Source: Novosphingobium subterraneum
GTDB lineage: Bacteria; Pseudomonadota; Alphaproteobacteria; Sphingomonadales; Sphingomonadaceae
NCBI RefSeq assembly: GCF_000807925.1
Contig: NZ_JRVC01000020.1
Span: forward strand, 37,756 to 101,755
DNA length: 64,000 nt
Reading direction: 5' to 3'
The position numbers and the translations under genes were made by a program. A model generated the notes under the pieces. The model made no database searches, had not been told where the DNA came from, and saw only the letters and a program-made list of their open reading frames with translations. This document shows, piece after piece, positions 50,415 to 58,575 of the stretch; positions within the stretch are counted from its first letter, which is position 1; each line of letters opens with the position of its first letter.

Positions 50415-51442
50415 GTGCCACTCCCGCAGGTAATCCGGTCCCGTCCCTTCACCGCTGCGCGGGCGGAACGGAATGCAGCCTCGCCATCGATGCCATAGGC
50501 GGCAAGGCCGCGCGCATTGGCTTCTGAATCGCGCAGGTAGATTGCGTCGAAGCGCTGCTGGTCTGCCACGCTGGCAGGGTTGAAGGTGACCTTGGCCGCC
50601 ACGGCTTCGGCCTTGCCCTTCTCGACCGCGGCGCGAACCTGGCGAGCCAGCGCCGCTTCCCACACGACGATGCCATCGGTCAGGACCTGACGATCAGCCT
50701 CGGACAAGGCGTTCCAGCGCTTCTCGCTCATCGCGCGCGCTGGATAGGCACCTCGGGGCACGGCGATCTGGTAGAAGTGCTTCGAGATTTCGGCAAAGTG
50801 CAGCGACTTGAAGGTGTCTTCCGGCGCGATCACGCCGTCGATCACGCCCTTGGCCATGGCAGAGTAGACTTCGCCCATCGGCATGTTGACGGGGTCCGCA
50901 CCGAGGGAGTCCAGCACGCTCAGGAGTTCGGTCGGCGCACGGATGCGCAGGCCCTTGATGTCATCCAGACTGCGCACCTGCCGGTTGGCCGTAACGAGAC
51001 CGGGCAGCGTGCCGCCCTGCACCGCAAGCACCTTGAGCCCTGCCAGTTCATGCCCGACCTGCGGATTGGCGCTGGCGATGCACCCATAGAGCGCAACCTG
51101 CGATTCCACGCTGTCCGCGCCCTGATAGAAGCCCGACTGGATGCGGATGAGGTGCGTGCCGCCGCGCACGTAGATCGGCGTGATCAGGCCGATATCGGCC
51201 ACGCCGTGGCGCAGTTCCTCCATCGACATGTCCGATGAAAGCAGCGCGCCCGACCATACCGGCCTGATCCGGATGCGCCCGTCCGAGCGCTTTTCGACAA
51301 AGGCCATCCATTCCTGGTCGGCCTTGGAAAACGGATGGTTGGGGCTGTAGGGCGAGGCATAAGTCAGTTCGGTCACGCCCGGATCGACCGGGCGCGCGCA
51401 GGCCGCCAGGAGCAGGATCAGCAGGGCGGCGAAGAGCCTCAC
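50411..51442 (-). CDS. TRAP transporter substrate-binding lipoprotein (DctP family)
   Basis: A 343 aa DctP-type solute receptor. The first 15 residues are a lipoprotein signal with lipobox LLLAAC, so it is probably anchored to a membrane rather than free in the periplasm. The family pattern follows: ELTYASPYSPNHPF, VWSGALLSSDMSMEELRHGVADIGL, GLRIRAPTELLSVLDSLGADPVNMPMGEVYSAMAKGVIDG and the conserved R in LRIRAP, which pairs with a substrate carboxylate. It binds a carboxylic acid for the DctQM permease encoded further up the operon. It starts with GTG at 51442, overlapping the dehydratase stop by 4 nt. Its separation from dctQM by three enzyme genes is unusual. Confidence 0.88.
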   Translation of the reverse strand: MRLFAALLILLLAACARPVDPGVTELTYASPYSPNHPFSKADQEWMAFVEKRSDGRIRIRPVWSGALLSSDMSMEELRHGVADIGLITPIYVRGGTHLIRIQSGFYQGADSVESQVALYGCIASANPQVGHELAGLKVLAVQGGTLPGLVTANRQVRSLDDIKGLRIRAPTELLSVLDSLGADPVNMPMGEVYSAMAKGVIDGVIAPEDTFKSLHFAEISKHFYQIAVPRGAYPARAMSEKRWNALSEADRQVLTDGIVVWEAALARQVRAAVEKGKAEAVAAKVTFNPASVADQQRFDAIYLRDSEANARGLAAYGIDGEAAFRSARAAVKGRDRITCGSGT

Positions 51443-52740
51443 GCGAGCCCTCGCTTCTGCAGGAACTCCGCCACCATGCCGACCATCCTGTCATGATCCC
51501 AATTGGCGGCATCGACCATGTCGGCGTCGATCATCAGCACCGGCACGCCTGCCTTTTCCAGCGCCTCGGCGGTGATCTTGGTGCCGGATTGCGACAGGCG
51601 GTTCTCCGGTGGCAGCAGGACAACGCAAGCATCGATGCCGCAGCGCTCTGCTTCGCTAGTCATCCAGCCGTTCATCCATGGCGGCAGGTGCAGCACCTCG
51701 TTCATCGAGCAGATGCGGCTGGCCAGCGCCTCCATCGGACGGCCCTGCACTTCGCGGATGTACTGCGGACCTGCAAAGGGCATGTACATCGACCAGACGA
51801 AGACCGCGCCCATGCGCTCTTCCAGCGCCTGATAGAAGCCGGGATCGTGCCACACGCCCGCGCCGATCCACATCAGGCGAATCTTCTCATTCGCAGCGGT
51901 GCCCTCGCCCGCGGCGATGCGGTTCATCACCTCGTCGCGAAAGCGCCTGGCATGCCCCACCGCCCAGTCGGAGCCGCGATGCCACTGCGGAATCATCGTG
52001 TTGGGCATCTGCTCTGCGATCGAGACCGGGCACGGCCGTGCCTTGCCGATGGCCTGCGCCGCTTCCCAGATATAGCCTTCCTGCTCGTTGATGCGCTCCA
52101 TCAGGTAGTGGAGCTTTTCCTCATCGAACTTGCGACCGGTGCGGTTCTCCAGCAGCGCGATCAGGTCGCGCATTTCCGAAACGGCGAGCGCGATGCGATC
52201 CGCGTCATAGACCTGTTCCCACTGGTCCTTCGAATGGGCGAACCAGCGCGGATCCTTGTGCTCCCACGCGGGGGCTTCCATCGGGAAGAATTCGCTGCCC
52301 AGCGCATCGGCCCACTGCCCGAACACGTGCTGGATGCAATCGCAGGTCATCCGCGCGACAAGCACCGTGGGCTTTGGCAAGCCGCCCCATGGCGCGGTCC
52401 TGGGGTCGTTAGCCAGCGTGCAGGCAAGGCCGAGCGAGCAGTACTTGCAGCTGTTCTTCGGGTAACCGGCCTGCGCCATCACCTCGAAATAATGGTTCGA
52501 GAGCTGCTTGGCCGAGATGTAGGCCGACCACCACTGGTTGGTGATGATCGGTATGTCCATCACGTGGAATATTTCGTGCGGCGTATCGGCCTGGACGATG
52601 GCAAAAGGCTCGCCCTCGTCGACGACGCGGCGCCTGAGGTCTGCTCCGAACTGCTTCTGGTAGGCGCTCGCAGCGGCGGTGCAGGCAAGGTCCTTGCGGC
52701 TGCGCTGGCCCGAGGGTTTCGTGATGGGTTCGGCGCTCAC
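51439..52740 (-). CDS. 2-hydroxyacyl-CoA dehydratase family subunit (HgdB/FldB/BcrC-like)
   Basis: A 433 aa protein of the 2-hydroxyacyl-CoA dehydratase/benzoyl-CoA reductase family. In known members [4Fe-4S] subunits remove water from 2-hydroxyacyl-CoA, or reduce an aryl-CoA, by one-electron chemistry. Cys clusters fit the family: NSCKYCSLGLAC (C98, C101, C107), MTCDCIQ (C133, C135) and RICSMNE (C344). The C-terminal pattern CGIDACVVLLPPENR, then AEALEKAGVPVLMIDADMVDAANW and MVAEFL, is diagnostic. The length is normal. The start is GTG 52740, overlapping the transferase stop by 4 nt. The required activator ATPase is not in the window. The family is mostly anaerobic, so its presence in a Rieske-rich presumed aerobe is notable. 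Confidence 0.75.
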   Translation of the reverse strand: MSAEPITKPSGQRSRKDLACTAAASAYQKQFGADLRRRVVDEGEPFAIVQADTPHEIFHVMDIPIITNQWWSAYISAKQLSNHYFEVMAQAGYPKNSCKYCSLGLACTLANDPRTAPWGGLPKPTVLVARMTCDCIQHVFGQWADALGSEFFPMEAPAWEHKDPRWFAHSKDQWEQVYDADRIALAVSEMRDLIALLENRTGRKFDEEKLHYLMERINEQEGYIWEAAQAIGKARPCPVSIAEQMPNTMIPQWHRGSDWAVGHARRFRDEVMNRIAAGEGTAANEKIRLMWIGAGVWHDPGFYQALEERMGAVFVWSMYMPFAGPQYIREVQGRPMEALASRICSMNEVLHLPPWMNGWMTSEAERCGIDACVVLLPPENRLSQSGTKITAEALEKAGVPVLMIDADMVDAANWDHDRMVGMVAEFLQKRGLA

Positions 52741-54824
52741 TGGAAGACTCCTGCCTGTTCGAGTTCGGCAATCCGGGCCTCTGACAGGCCGCACAGATCG
52801 CGCGCGATTTCATGGACATGCTCGCCCATGCCGGGCGCGCGGAAGGGTTGGAACCGATCGCGCGAGAAGCGCAGCGGCGTGGCGATGTGGCCGAAGGGAC
52901 CGAGCAGGGGATGGTCGAGCGTGACCAGCGCGCCGCGCCCGATCAACTGGGCGTCGCGCTCGATCATGTCCTCGCAATCCTGCACCACGCCGCAGGCGAT
53001 GCCGTGGGCCTGAAGCTCGGCGGCGATGGCGTGGTCCTCGCGCAATGCCGTCCATGCGGCGGGATCGGCGCCAGTGATCGCCAGAAGCTTCGCATGGTCA
53101 GCCGCGGTCGGGCAGGAGACCGCCACCCAGCGGTCCTCGCCCGCCGCGGGGAGCACGTCCTGCCAGAACACCCGCGCATCGGCATTGCCCATGCGCTGCG
53201 GCCGCTCGCCCCGCTTGGCCTGCTCAAGATAATCGCGCATCTGCTGGACGCAGATCTCGTACATCGAAGCATCGATATGGCAGCCGCGCCCCGCCTCGCG
53301 CCGATACTGCAGCGCGCCGGCGACCCCTGCCGCCATGACATAAGGCACGATCACGTCGCCGAACGGGACCGCGCCGGGGATTACCGGATCGCGATCTGGC
53401 CAGCCGGTCAGGTAAGTGCGGCCCGAGAGCGCCCCGCCGGTGCCATCGACGCCCCATTCCTGCGCCATCGGCCCGGTCTGGCCGAACACGCTGCCCGAGA
53501 CCATCACGATCCCGGGGTTGCGCGCCGCAAGGCTTTCGTAATCCAGACCCAGCTTGGCCATCGTGCCGGGCGAGAAGTTCTCGACCACCACGTCGGCCCA
53601 GTCGATCAGGGGATCGATCAGCTCGCGGGCCTCGGCCTTCTTCATGTTGAGCGAAAGGCTGCGCTTGGAGGTGTTGAGGTGCGAAAACCACGGCTTGTCG
53701 TCCCAGTTGCCGTGCTTCGAGGCCGAGACTTGCACGTCCAGACGGGCCAGATCGGGCCTGGTCCGCGTCTCGATCTTGACGATTTCCGCGCCAAGGTCGC
53801 CCAGTGTCTTGGTGGTGATCGAACCGACCAGCGCCCACGCGAAATCGAGCACCTTCACGCCCGAAAGCGGCCCCGGACGGGTGCCGGTGTGGATGGCGGG
53901 CGCGGCAACTTGCGCGCTGCCTTCACGGAACGCAGCGAAGCGTTCGGGCAGGCCATCCGCCGTGTCGAAGAAGCCCCGCGCGGCAAGATGCGGGTCCGCC
54001 AGCACGTCTGCCGGTTCGTTGGCAACGCAGGCGTTGATCCCGCGCCGCAAGCCTTCGGTCGCGATCTCGTGCTTGGTGCGCGAGAGGAAAAATGCGGCGA
54101 TGGCCGCTTCCCACAGGCTGCGGGTTTCAGCAGGGAGAGTGGAGCGGTTGTAGGAAAGCCAGTCCGTCCCAGCCATGGGATTGGGCATGCCCGCTTCGTC
54201 GATCCAGTCTGACAGCGCCTGGTTGGCGGGCGCGCCGAGGCGCCCGGTCATCAGCGAATGGAAGCACCAGCCATCGGCGAGCCGCCAGATCGCCCGCACC
54301 GTCGCCTTGCCATAGGCGAGTGCGCCGCCAACGCGGACCAGCTTGCGCTCGTCAAACTGCCAGACCAGTACGCCGTTGAAATTGCGGCTGAAGGCGACTT
54401 GCTGGATCGAAACATCGACGTGCTGGCCCTTCCCGTGGCTTCCACGTGCATAGTGCGCCGCCAACGCGCCCGAGGCGGCCACCATGTCGGCGTGGAAGGT
54501 GCAGGCGTCGCCCGCCTCCTTGACCGGGGGCAGGCCGGGTTCGCCTGTGACCCGCAAGGCCCCGCCCATCGCCGAGGCGACCAGTTCGCCGCCCTTCCAG
54601 GCCGAGCGTGGCCCGCCCGAACCGAACGGCGTGACCGAAACATGCACCACCGTCTCCGGAATGTTGACGCCCTCAAGCCCTTCCAGTCCAAGGTCATCGA
54701 TCACGAACGACGCGCCTTCGACCGGCCCGCCCAGTTCCGCACCAAGCGATGCCAGGAAGCGTGCGAGCGCGCGATCCGCCATGCCGCCGAGTACGGCAAC
54801 GCGGTGTCCGCTGAGCAGCTTCAT
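52737..54824 (-). CDS. Double-domain family III CoA-transferase (CaiB/BaiF fusion)
   Basis: A 695 aa protein made of two tandem CoA-transferase III domains. The first (about 1-310) is short and divergent at its N-terminus (HRVAVLGGMADRALARFLASLGAELGG) but keeps VHVSVTPFGSGGPRSAWKG and GDACTFHADMVAASGALAAH. The second (about 318-695) is canonical: LSGVKVLDFAWALVGS, LGAEIVKIETRTRPD, VVENFSPGTMAKLGLDYESL, VSGSVFGQTGPMAQEWG and the probable nucleophile Asp in AVPFGDVIVP. Fused forms are known among CoA-transferases of carnitine and aromatic acid routes. The ATG at 54824 overlaps the short dehydratase-like gene by 4 nt. Confidence 0.87.
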   Translation of the reverse strand: MKLLSGHRVAVLGGMADRALARFLASLGAELGGPVEGASFVIDDLGLEGLEGVNIPETVVHVSVTPFGSGGPRSAWKGGELVASAMGGALRVTGEPGLPPVKEAGDACTFHADMVAASGALAAHYARGSHGKGQHVDVSIQQVAFSRNFNGVLVWQFDERKLVRVGGALAYGKATVRAIWRLADGWCFHSLMTGRLGAPANQALSDWIDEAGMPNPMAGTDWLSYNRSTLPAETRSLWEAAIAAFFLSRTKHEIATEGLRRGINACVANEPADVLADPHLAARGFFDTADGLPERFAAFREGSAQVAAPAIHTGTRPGPLSGVKVLDFAWALVGSITTKTLGDLGAEIVKIETRTRPDLARLDVQVSASKHGNWDDKPWFSHLNTSKRSLSLNMKKAEARELIDPLIDWADVVVENFSPGTMAKLGLDYESLAARNPGIVMVSGSVFGQTGPMAQEWGVDGTGGALSGRTYLTGWPDRDPVIPGAVPFGDVIVPYVMAAGVAGALQYRREAGRGCHIDASMYEICVQQMRDYLEQAKRGERPQRMGNADARVFWQDVLPAAGEDRWVAVSCPTAADHAKLLAITGADPAAWTALREDHAIAAELQAHGIACGVVQDCEDMIERDAQLIGRGALVTLDHPLLGPFGHIATPLRFSRDRFQPFRAPGMGEHVHEIARDLCGLSEARIAELEQAGVFQ

Positions 54825-55699
54825 GCGGCCACTCCTGCGAGAAAGGCAGTGATTTCGGCATCGATCCCGTCACGGCACGACCAGTCGCGCCGGGTGGCGA
54901 CCATGACTGGCAGGCCCTGCGCCGCCAGCGCTGCGCGCATCGCAGGCAGGTGCCACACGGTCGTGTCGTCCTCCTCGATCAGCCACAGCACAGCCGCTTT
55001 TGCGCCAACCGCCAGAGCCCTTTCGGTGAGCGCACCGGAGCGATCGAAAAAGCCGCGCGTGTCGAGGCGAAGGGCATGAAGCTGGCGGGCAACCGCGGCA
55101 AAGGGATTTCCGATCTCTTCCACCAGCAGCCCTGCGTCCTGCCACTCGTCGGCCAGCGTGCGACCGGTTGCGGTCCAGCCCTCGCGCTCGATCATGCGAT
55201 GCATGCGCTCATCGGGCAGCGGACTCCCGGCAATCAGGCATACCTTGCCCTCGGCGGACGGAATGCCCGGCTTTGCGCGGGCTGCGTTGCCGGCAACGAT
55301 TGCCGCAGACAGCGCCGCCTCGCCCACGCCCAGCCGCTCCGCCAGCTTGCGCAGCGCCACCTCGTCGCGGGCGATACTGCTAGGCCTCTGGCTTTTGGCA
55401 ATATCCAGCACCAGCGGTTCCGGGCCCTTGATCGCGCCGGATCGGCGCAACTCGCACAGGTAGTAATATAGGCGCTGCGCACTATCGTCGGCGCGCGAGA
55501 ACACGACCGCCTCGAGATGGTCGAGCGCGCCGTCGGCCCAGTCCTGCAGCACCGACCGGGTCCACGGCGCGAACTTGCTTTCCAGCCAGCGGTCCGCCGC
55601 GGGCATGGCGCGATCCACGTTCCACGTCAGCGGTCCGGCATTGCGCCTGGTCGCCTCCAACAGGTCATGCGGCAAGTTTGGTCCGGCATAAGCAAACAT
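54821..55699 (-). CDS. Short 2-hydroxyacyl-CoA dehydratase-like subunit
   Basis: A 292 aa protein that follows the second half of 2-hydroxyacyl-CoA dehydratase subunits: LDHLEAVVFSRADDSAQRLYYYL, the central helical part, KVCLIAGSPLPDERMHRMIEREGW and a C-terminal ALAAQGLPVMVATRRDW...AEITAFL. Usual subunits have 370-430 residues, so about 100 are missing, mainly before AGPLTWN. Only three Cys remain (C82, C154, C275), and they do not form the usual ligand clusters. It may be a structural partner of the 433 aa subunit without its own cluster. The ATG at 55699 lies 2 nt after the DctM stop. The assignment is weaker than for its partner. Confidence 0.6.
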   Translation of the reverse strand: MFAYAGPNLPHDLLEATRRNAGPLTWNVDRAMPAADRWLESKFAPWTRSVLQDWADGALDHLEAVVFSRADDSAQRLYYYLCELRRSGAIKGPEPLVLDIAKSQRPSSIARDEVALRKLAERLGVGEAALSAAIVAGNAARAKPGIPSAEGKVCLIAGSPLPDERMHRMIEREGWTATGRTLADEWQDAGLLVEEIGNPFAAVARQLHALRLDTRGFFDRSGALTERALAVGAKAAVLWLIEEDDTTVWHLPAMRAALAAQGLPVMVATRRDWSCRDGIDAEITAFLAGVAA

Positions 55700-55701
55700 C
55701 G

Positions 55702-57009
55702 TCAGTTTCCAAGCAATTCGGGCAGCCCCAGCGCCAACGCGGGGAACAGGATCAGGATGAGCAGGTGCAAAAGGTCGCTCGCCAGGAACGGCAGCACGCC
55801 CTTGAAGATGCGGTTGATCGAAACGTCCTTGGCCACGCCCTGGATCACGAACAGGTTCATGCCCAAGGGCGGATGAACGAAGCCGATTTCCATCGCGCGG
55901 CACAGGAAGATGCCGAACCAGATGGCAGACATGCCCACGCCTTCGACCACCGGCAGCAGGATCGGCGTGGTCAGAAGCATCAGCGCAAGGCCATCGAGCA
56001 CCGAACCCAGCAGCAGCAGGATCACCGCAACAAGGATCAGCGTGGGTATCGTGCCGAGGCCAAGGCCGGTGACCCAGGCGCCGATGGCGTCGGTCAGCCC
56101 TGTAACCGAAACGAAGACCGAGAAGACCAGGGCGCCAATGATGACCATGAGGATCAGCCCGCTCGTGCGCAGCGTTTCCTCGAAGGCCTGCATCAGCATG
56201 GCGCGATTGAGGCGCTTGCGCCACGCCGCGATGGCGAGCGCGCCCGCTGCACCGATCGACGCGGCCTCGGACGGGCTGAACCAGCCGAGCGCAATGCCGC
56301 CGATGACCAGCGCGATCAGCAAGATCATATCGGCGATCCTGCCGATGGCCTGCCACCGCTCTGCCCACGATGCGCGGTCGCTGGCCGGGGCAATATGCGG
56401 GCGCAGGCGCACGGCGATCCAGATGACCGCGCAATAGAGCAGCGCCTGCGTCAGCCCCGGCACGATTGCTGCGGTAAACAGTTTGCCGATGGACTGTTCG
56501 GCAATGATCCCGAACACGATCAGCGCGCCCGAAGGCGGGATCATCTGGCCCAGCGTGCCGCCCGCCGCGACAGTCCCGGTCGCCAGTGCGTCCGAATAGC
56601 CGCGCTTGCGCATTTCTGGCAGGGCAACAAGGCCGATGGTCGCTGCCGTGGCCAGGCTCGATCCGTTGATCGCACCGAAGCCTGCGCACCCGCCGACCGA
56701 GGCATAGGCCAGCCCGCCGCGCCGATGGCCGACCAGCTTCGCCGCCGCATCGAACAGATCGCGGCTGGCGTTGGAAGAGAAGAACAGGTGCGCCATGAAC
56801 ATGAACAGCGGCAGCGTGCCCAGTTCATAACGGGTCAGCGTATCGACCAGCACTACCCCGCCCTTGATCAGTGCGGGTTCGAGGCCGAGCACAAGGCACA
56901 GCCCGCCAAGCCCGACGAGGCCCAGCGCCACGCCGATCGGCAGGCCCGACAACAGCAGCGCAAAGAGGATCACGACACCGATCACGCCGGTCGCGGGCGT
57001 CGCAAACAT
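55702..57009 (-). CDS. TRAP transporter large permease (DctM family)
   Basis: A 435 aa membrane protein with about 12-13 hydrophobic segments. The DctM hallmarks are SGLPIGVALGLVGL, LGTLPLFMFMAHLFF, GCAGFGAINGSSLATAATIGLVALPEMRKRGY, AAGGTLGQMIPPSGALIVFGIIAEQSIGKLF and GFVHPPLGMNLFVIQG. With DctQ and DctP it forms a sodium-driven importer for organic acids. It starts at the ATG at 57009 inside the DctQ stop (1 nt overlap). It is followed 2 nt later by the short dehydratase-like gene, tying uptake to CoA chemistry. Confidence 0.93.
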   Translation of the reverse strand: MFATPATGVIGVVILFALLLSGLPIGVALGLVGLGGLCLVLGLEPALIKGGVVLVDTLTRYELGTLPLFMFMAHLFFSSNASRDLFDAAAKLVGHRRGGLAYASVGGCAGFGAINGSSLATAATIGLVALPEMRKRGYSDALATGTVAAGGTLGQMIPPSGALIVFGIIAEQSIGKLFTAAIVPGLTQALLYCAVIWIAVRLRPHIAPASDRASWAERWQAIGRIADMILLIALVIGGIALGWFSPSEAASIGAAGALAIAAWRKRLNRAMLMQAFEETLRTSGLILMVIIGALVFSVFVSVTGLTDAIGAWVTGLGLGTIPTLILVAVILLLLGSVLDGLALMLLTTPILLPVVEGVGMSAIWFGIFLCRAMEIGFVHPPLGMNLFVIQGVAKDVSINRIFKGVLPFLASDLLHLLILILFPALALGLPELLGN

Positions 57010-57458
57010 CACTTGCGCCCCCTGACGGCTTGCGCGAGCAGCACTGCGGTCGTCGCCAGCAGTGCCAGGTTGGCGAATAGCCGCATCCAGCGCCACGAGA
57101 TGCCGAGCAGTTCGCTCTCCTCGTGCCCGCTCCACAGATCGGCCATGAGCCACAGCGACCCGGCGAGAAGCCCGGCAAAGAACACCGCGCCCAGCAGGCC
57201 CGAAAGCCGCGCCATGGCGGCCTTCCCGGCATCGCCCATGCGGTCCACCACCAGATGCACCTTGGCGTGCGCCCGCTCCGCAGTTGCCACCAGCAAGGCC
57301 AGCGATCCGGCAACGAGGACAAAGAGCTGCACCAGTTCGATGGAGCCCCGCAGCGGCAGGCCGACATGGCGGCCGATCACCGCAACAGTATCCGTTGCTG
57401 TTGCGCCGAGCAGCGCGACCCCGCCGAGCAGGGTGATGGCGTTGCGCACCCCGATCAT
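57009..57458 (-). CDS. TRAP transporter small permease (DctQ family)
   Basis: A 149 aa protein with four hydrophobic segments, the normal DctQ plan. The second segment carries SIELVQLFVLVAGSLALLVATAERAHAKVHLVVDRM, with the conserved E before and H/D after the helix. It links DctP delivery to the DctM channel. The start overlaps the CapA stop by 4 nt and the stop overlaps the DctM start by 1 nt. Confidence 0.88.
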   Translation of the reverse strand: MIGVRNAITLLGGVALLGATATDTVAVIGRHVGLPLRGSIELVQLFVLVAGSLALLVATAERAHAKVHLVVDRMGDAGKAAMARLSGLLGAVFFAGLLAGSLWLMADLWSGHEESELLGISWRWMRLFANLALLATTAVLLAQAVRGRK

Positions 57459-58558
57459 GCGCGCACCGTGCCGTCAGCGGCGATGGTGATCGGCGGCAGT
57501 CCGGCCTTCCGCGTGATGTCTTCGATATAGCGGGCGATCTCGGATTTCCTCTCGCCTTCGGCCAGAACCGGCCTTCCGGGTGCCAGAACGTCCACCGGGA
57601 TGATCCCGGCTTCGATCCGGCCATCTTCATGGACTGTCAGTCGCCCGAGCATGGCATTGACGGCTTCCGGATGAAACGGCGCGAGGGTAAAGGCCGGGTC
57701 CGGTTCGAAACCGAACAGTGCCTTGCGCCTCTCGGCCCACTCGCGCCGCGCCGGGTGGTCCTGCGCCGGGCTAAGCGCACTCGTCACGACGCAACCATTG
57801 CCGAGGCCATGGAAGATCGGCTTGCGCTGATGGAATTCGATCCCGCGAACGATATGCGCGTGATGCCCGATGACCACGTCCGCCCCGGCCTCGATGGCTG
57901 CATGGCTGATCGCGCGCTCGTAGGGGGCGAGGCGGGCGGGCGTGTGCACCACGCCCTTATGTAGCGCGACCATGACGAAGTCTGCCTTTTCGCGCACCGC
58001 CGCGATATCCTTGCGGAGCACTTCGAGCGCCTGATCCGTCACAACGACAAGATCGGCGGCAGGGGCGATCGGTCCACCATCAGCAGTTTCGATCCGCAGA
58101 TAGGCGCAACCTGCCTGGGCATCGCCAGCCCAGCTGTTTTCAGGCCCGACGCAGTTGTAGCTGAGCAGGGCAATGCGCATGCCGCAGCGCTCGACCATCG
58201 CCGGCTTGCGCGCCTCGACCAGCGACAGTCCTGCGCCCGATCCGACGAGACCTGCCTCGGCCATGAGGGACAGCGTGTCAGCGATTCCTTCTGCCCCGCA
58301 ATCGGCAATGTGGTTTCCGGCAAGGCTCAGCATGTGAAACCCCGCCGCAGCGATGGCGGCAATGCTCTCGGGCGGCGCGCCCGGCGCGGGAACGTCGCCT
58401 TGCAGCTCCTGTCCCCGCCCGGTGTGCGGCACCTCGAGGTGACCCACCGCAAGGTCGGCCTCCTTCAGCGCCGGGGCAATTCCCGCCAGCCAGTAGGGGG
58501 CATCGGGCTCGTCGAGCACGAGGTCCCCCGCCAGCACCATGGTAACCGCCTTGCGCAC
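57455..58558 (-). CDS. CapA family metallophosphoesterase-fold protein (module B)
   Basis: A 367 aa CapA/PgsA-type protein, the module B counterpart of the gene at 44851. Motifs are LAGDLVLDEPD, VGHLEVPHTGRG, MLSLAGNHIADCG, VALHKGVVH and VVIGHHAHIVRG, giving the Asp/His/Asn metal site of calcineurin-like phosphoesterases. It has no signal peptide. It starts at GTG 58558 (AAGGG upstream), 17 nt after the TonB receptor stop, and overlaps DctQ by 4 nt. The fixed company of receptor, inner-membrane transporter and esterases in both modules argues for a metabolic role, perhaps on a phosphorylated or CoA-derived compound, rather than capsule export. Confidence 0.82.
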   Translation of the reverse strand: MRKAVTMVLAGDLVLDEPDAPYWLAGIAPALKEADLAVGHLEVPHTGRGQELQGDVPAPGAPPESIAAIAAAGFHMLSLAGNHIADCGAEGIADTLSLMAEAGLVGSGAGLSLVEARKPAMVERCGMRIALLSYNCVGPENSWAGDAQAGCAYLRIETADGGPIAPAADLVVVTDQALEVLRKDIAAVREKADFVMVALHKGVVHTPARLAPYERAISHAAIEAGADVVIGHHAHIVRGIEFHQRKPIFHGLGNGCVVTSALSPAQDHPARREWAERRKALFGFEPDPAFTLAPFHPEAVNAMLGRLTVHEDGRIEAGIIPVDVLAPGRPVLAEGERKSEIARYIEDITRKAGLPPITIAADGTVRA

Positions 58559-58575
58559 TTGCGACCCTTCAGTTC

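Noticed and set aside
55700..56689. N-terminal extension of the short dehydratase-like gene through the DctM region
   Set aside because: The extra frame is the antisense-phase shadow of DctM. The family-like sequence starts only at the ATG at 55699, directly after the DctM stop, so the short form is taken as real.
55678..57489. A 603-codon plus-strand frame opposite the TRAP permease genes
   Set aside because: Extremely His/Arg/Gln-rich and without domains. It mirrors the hydrophobic DctM/DctQ codons.
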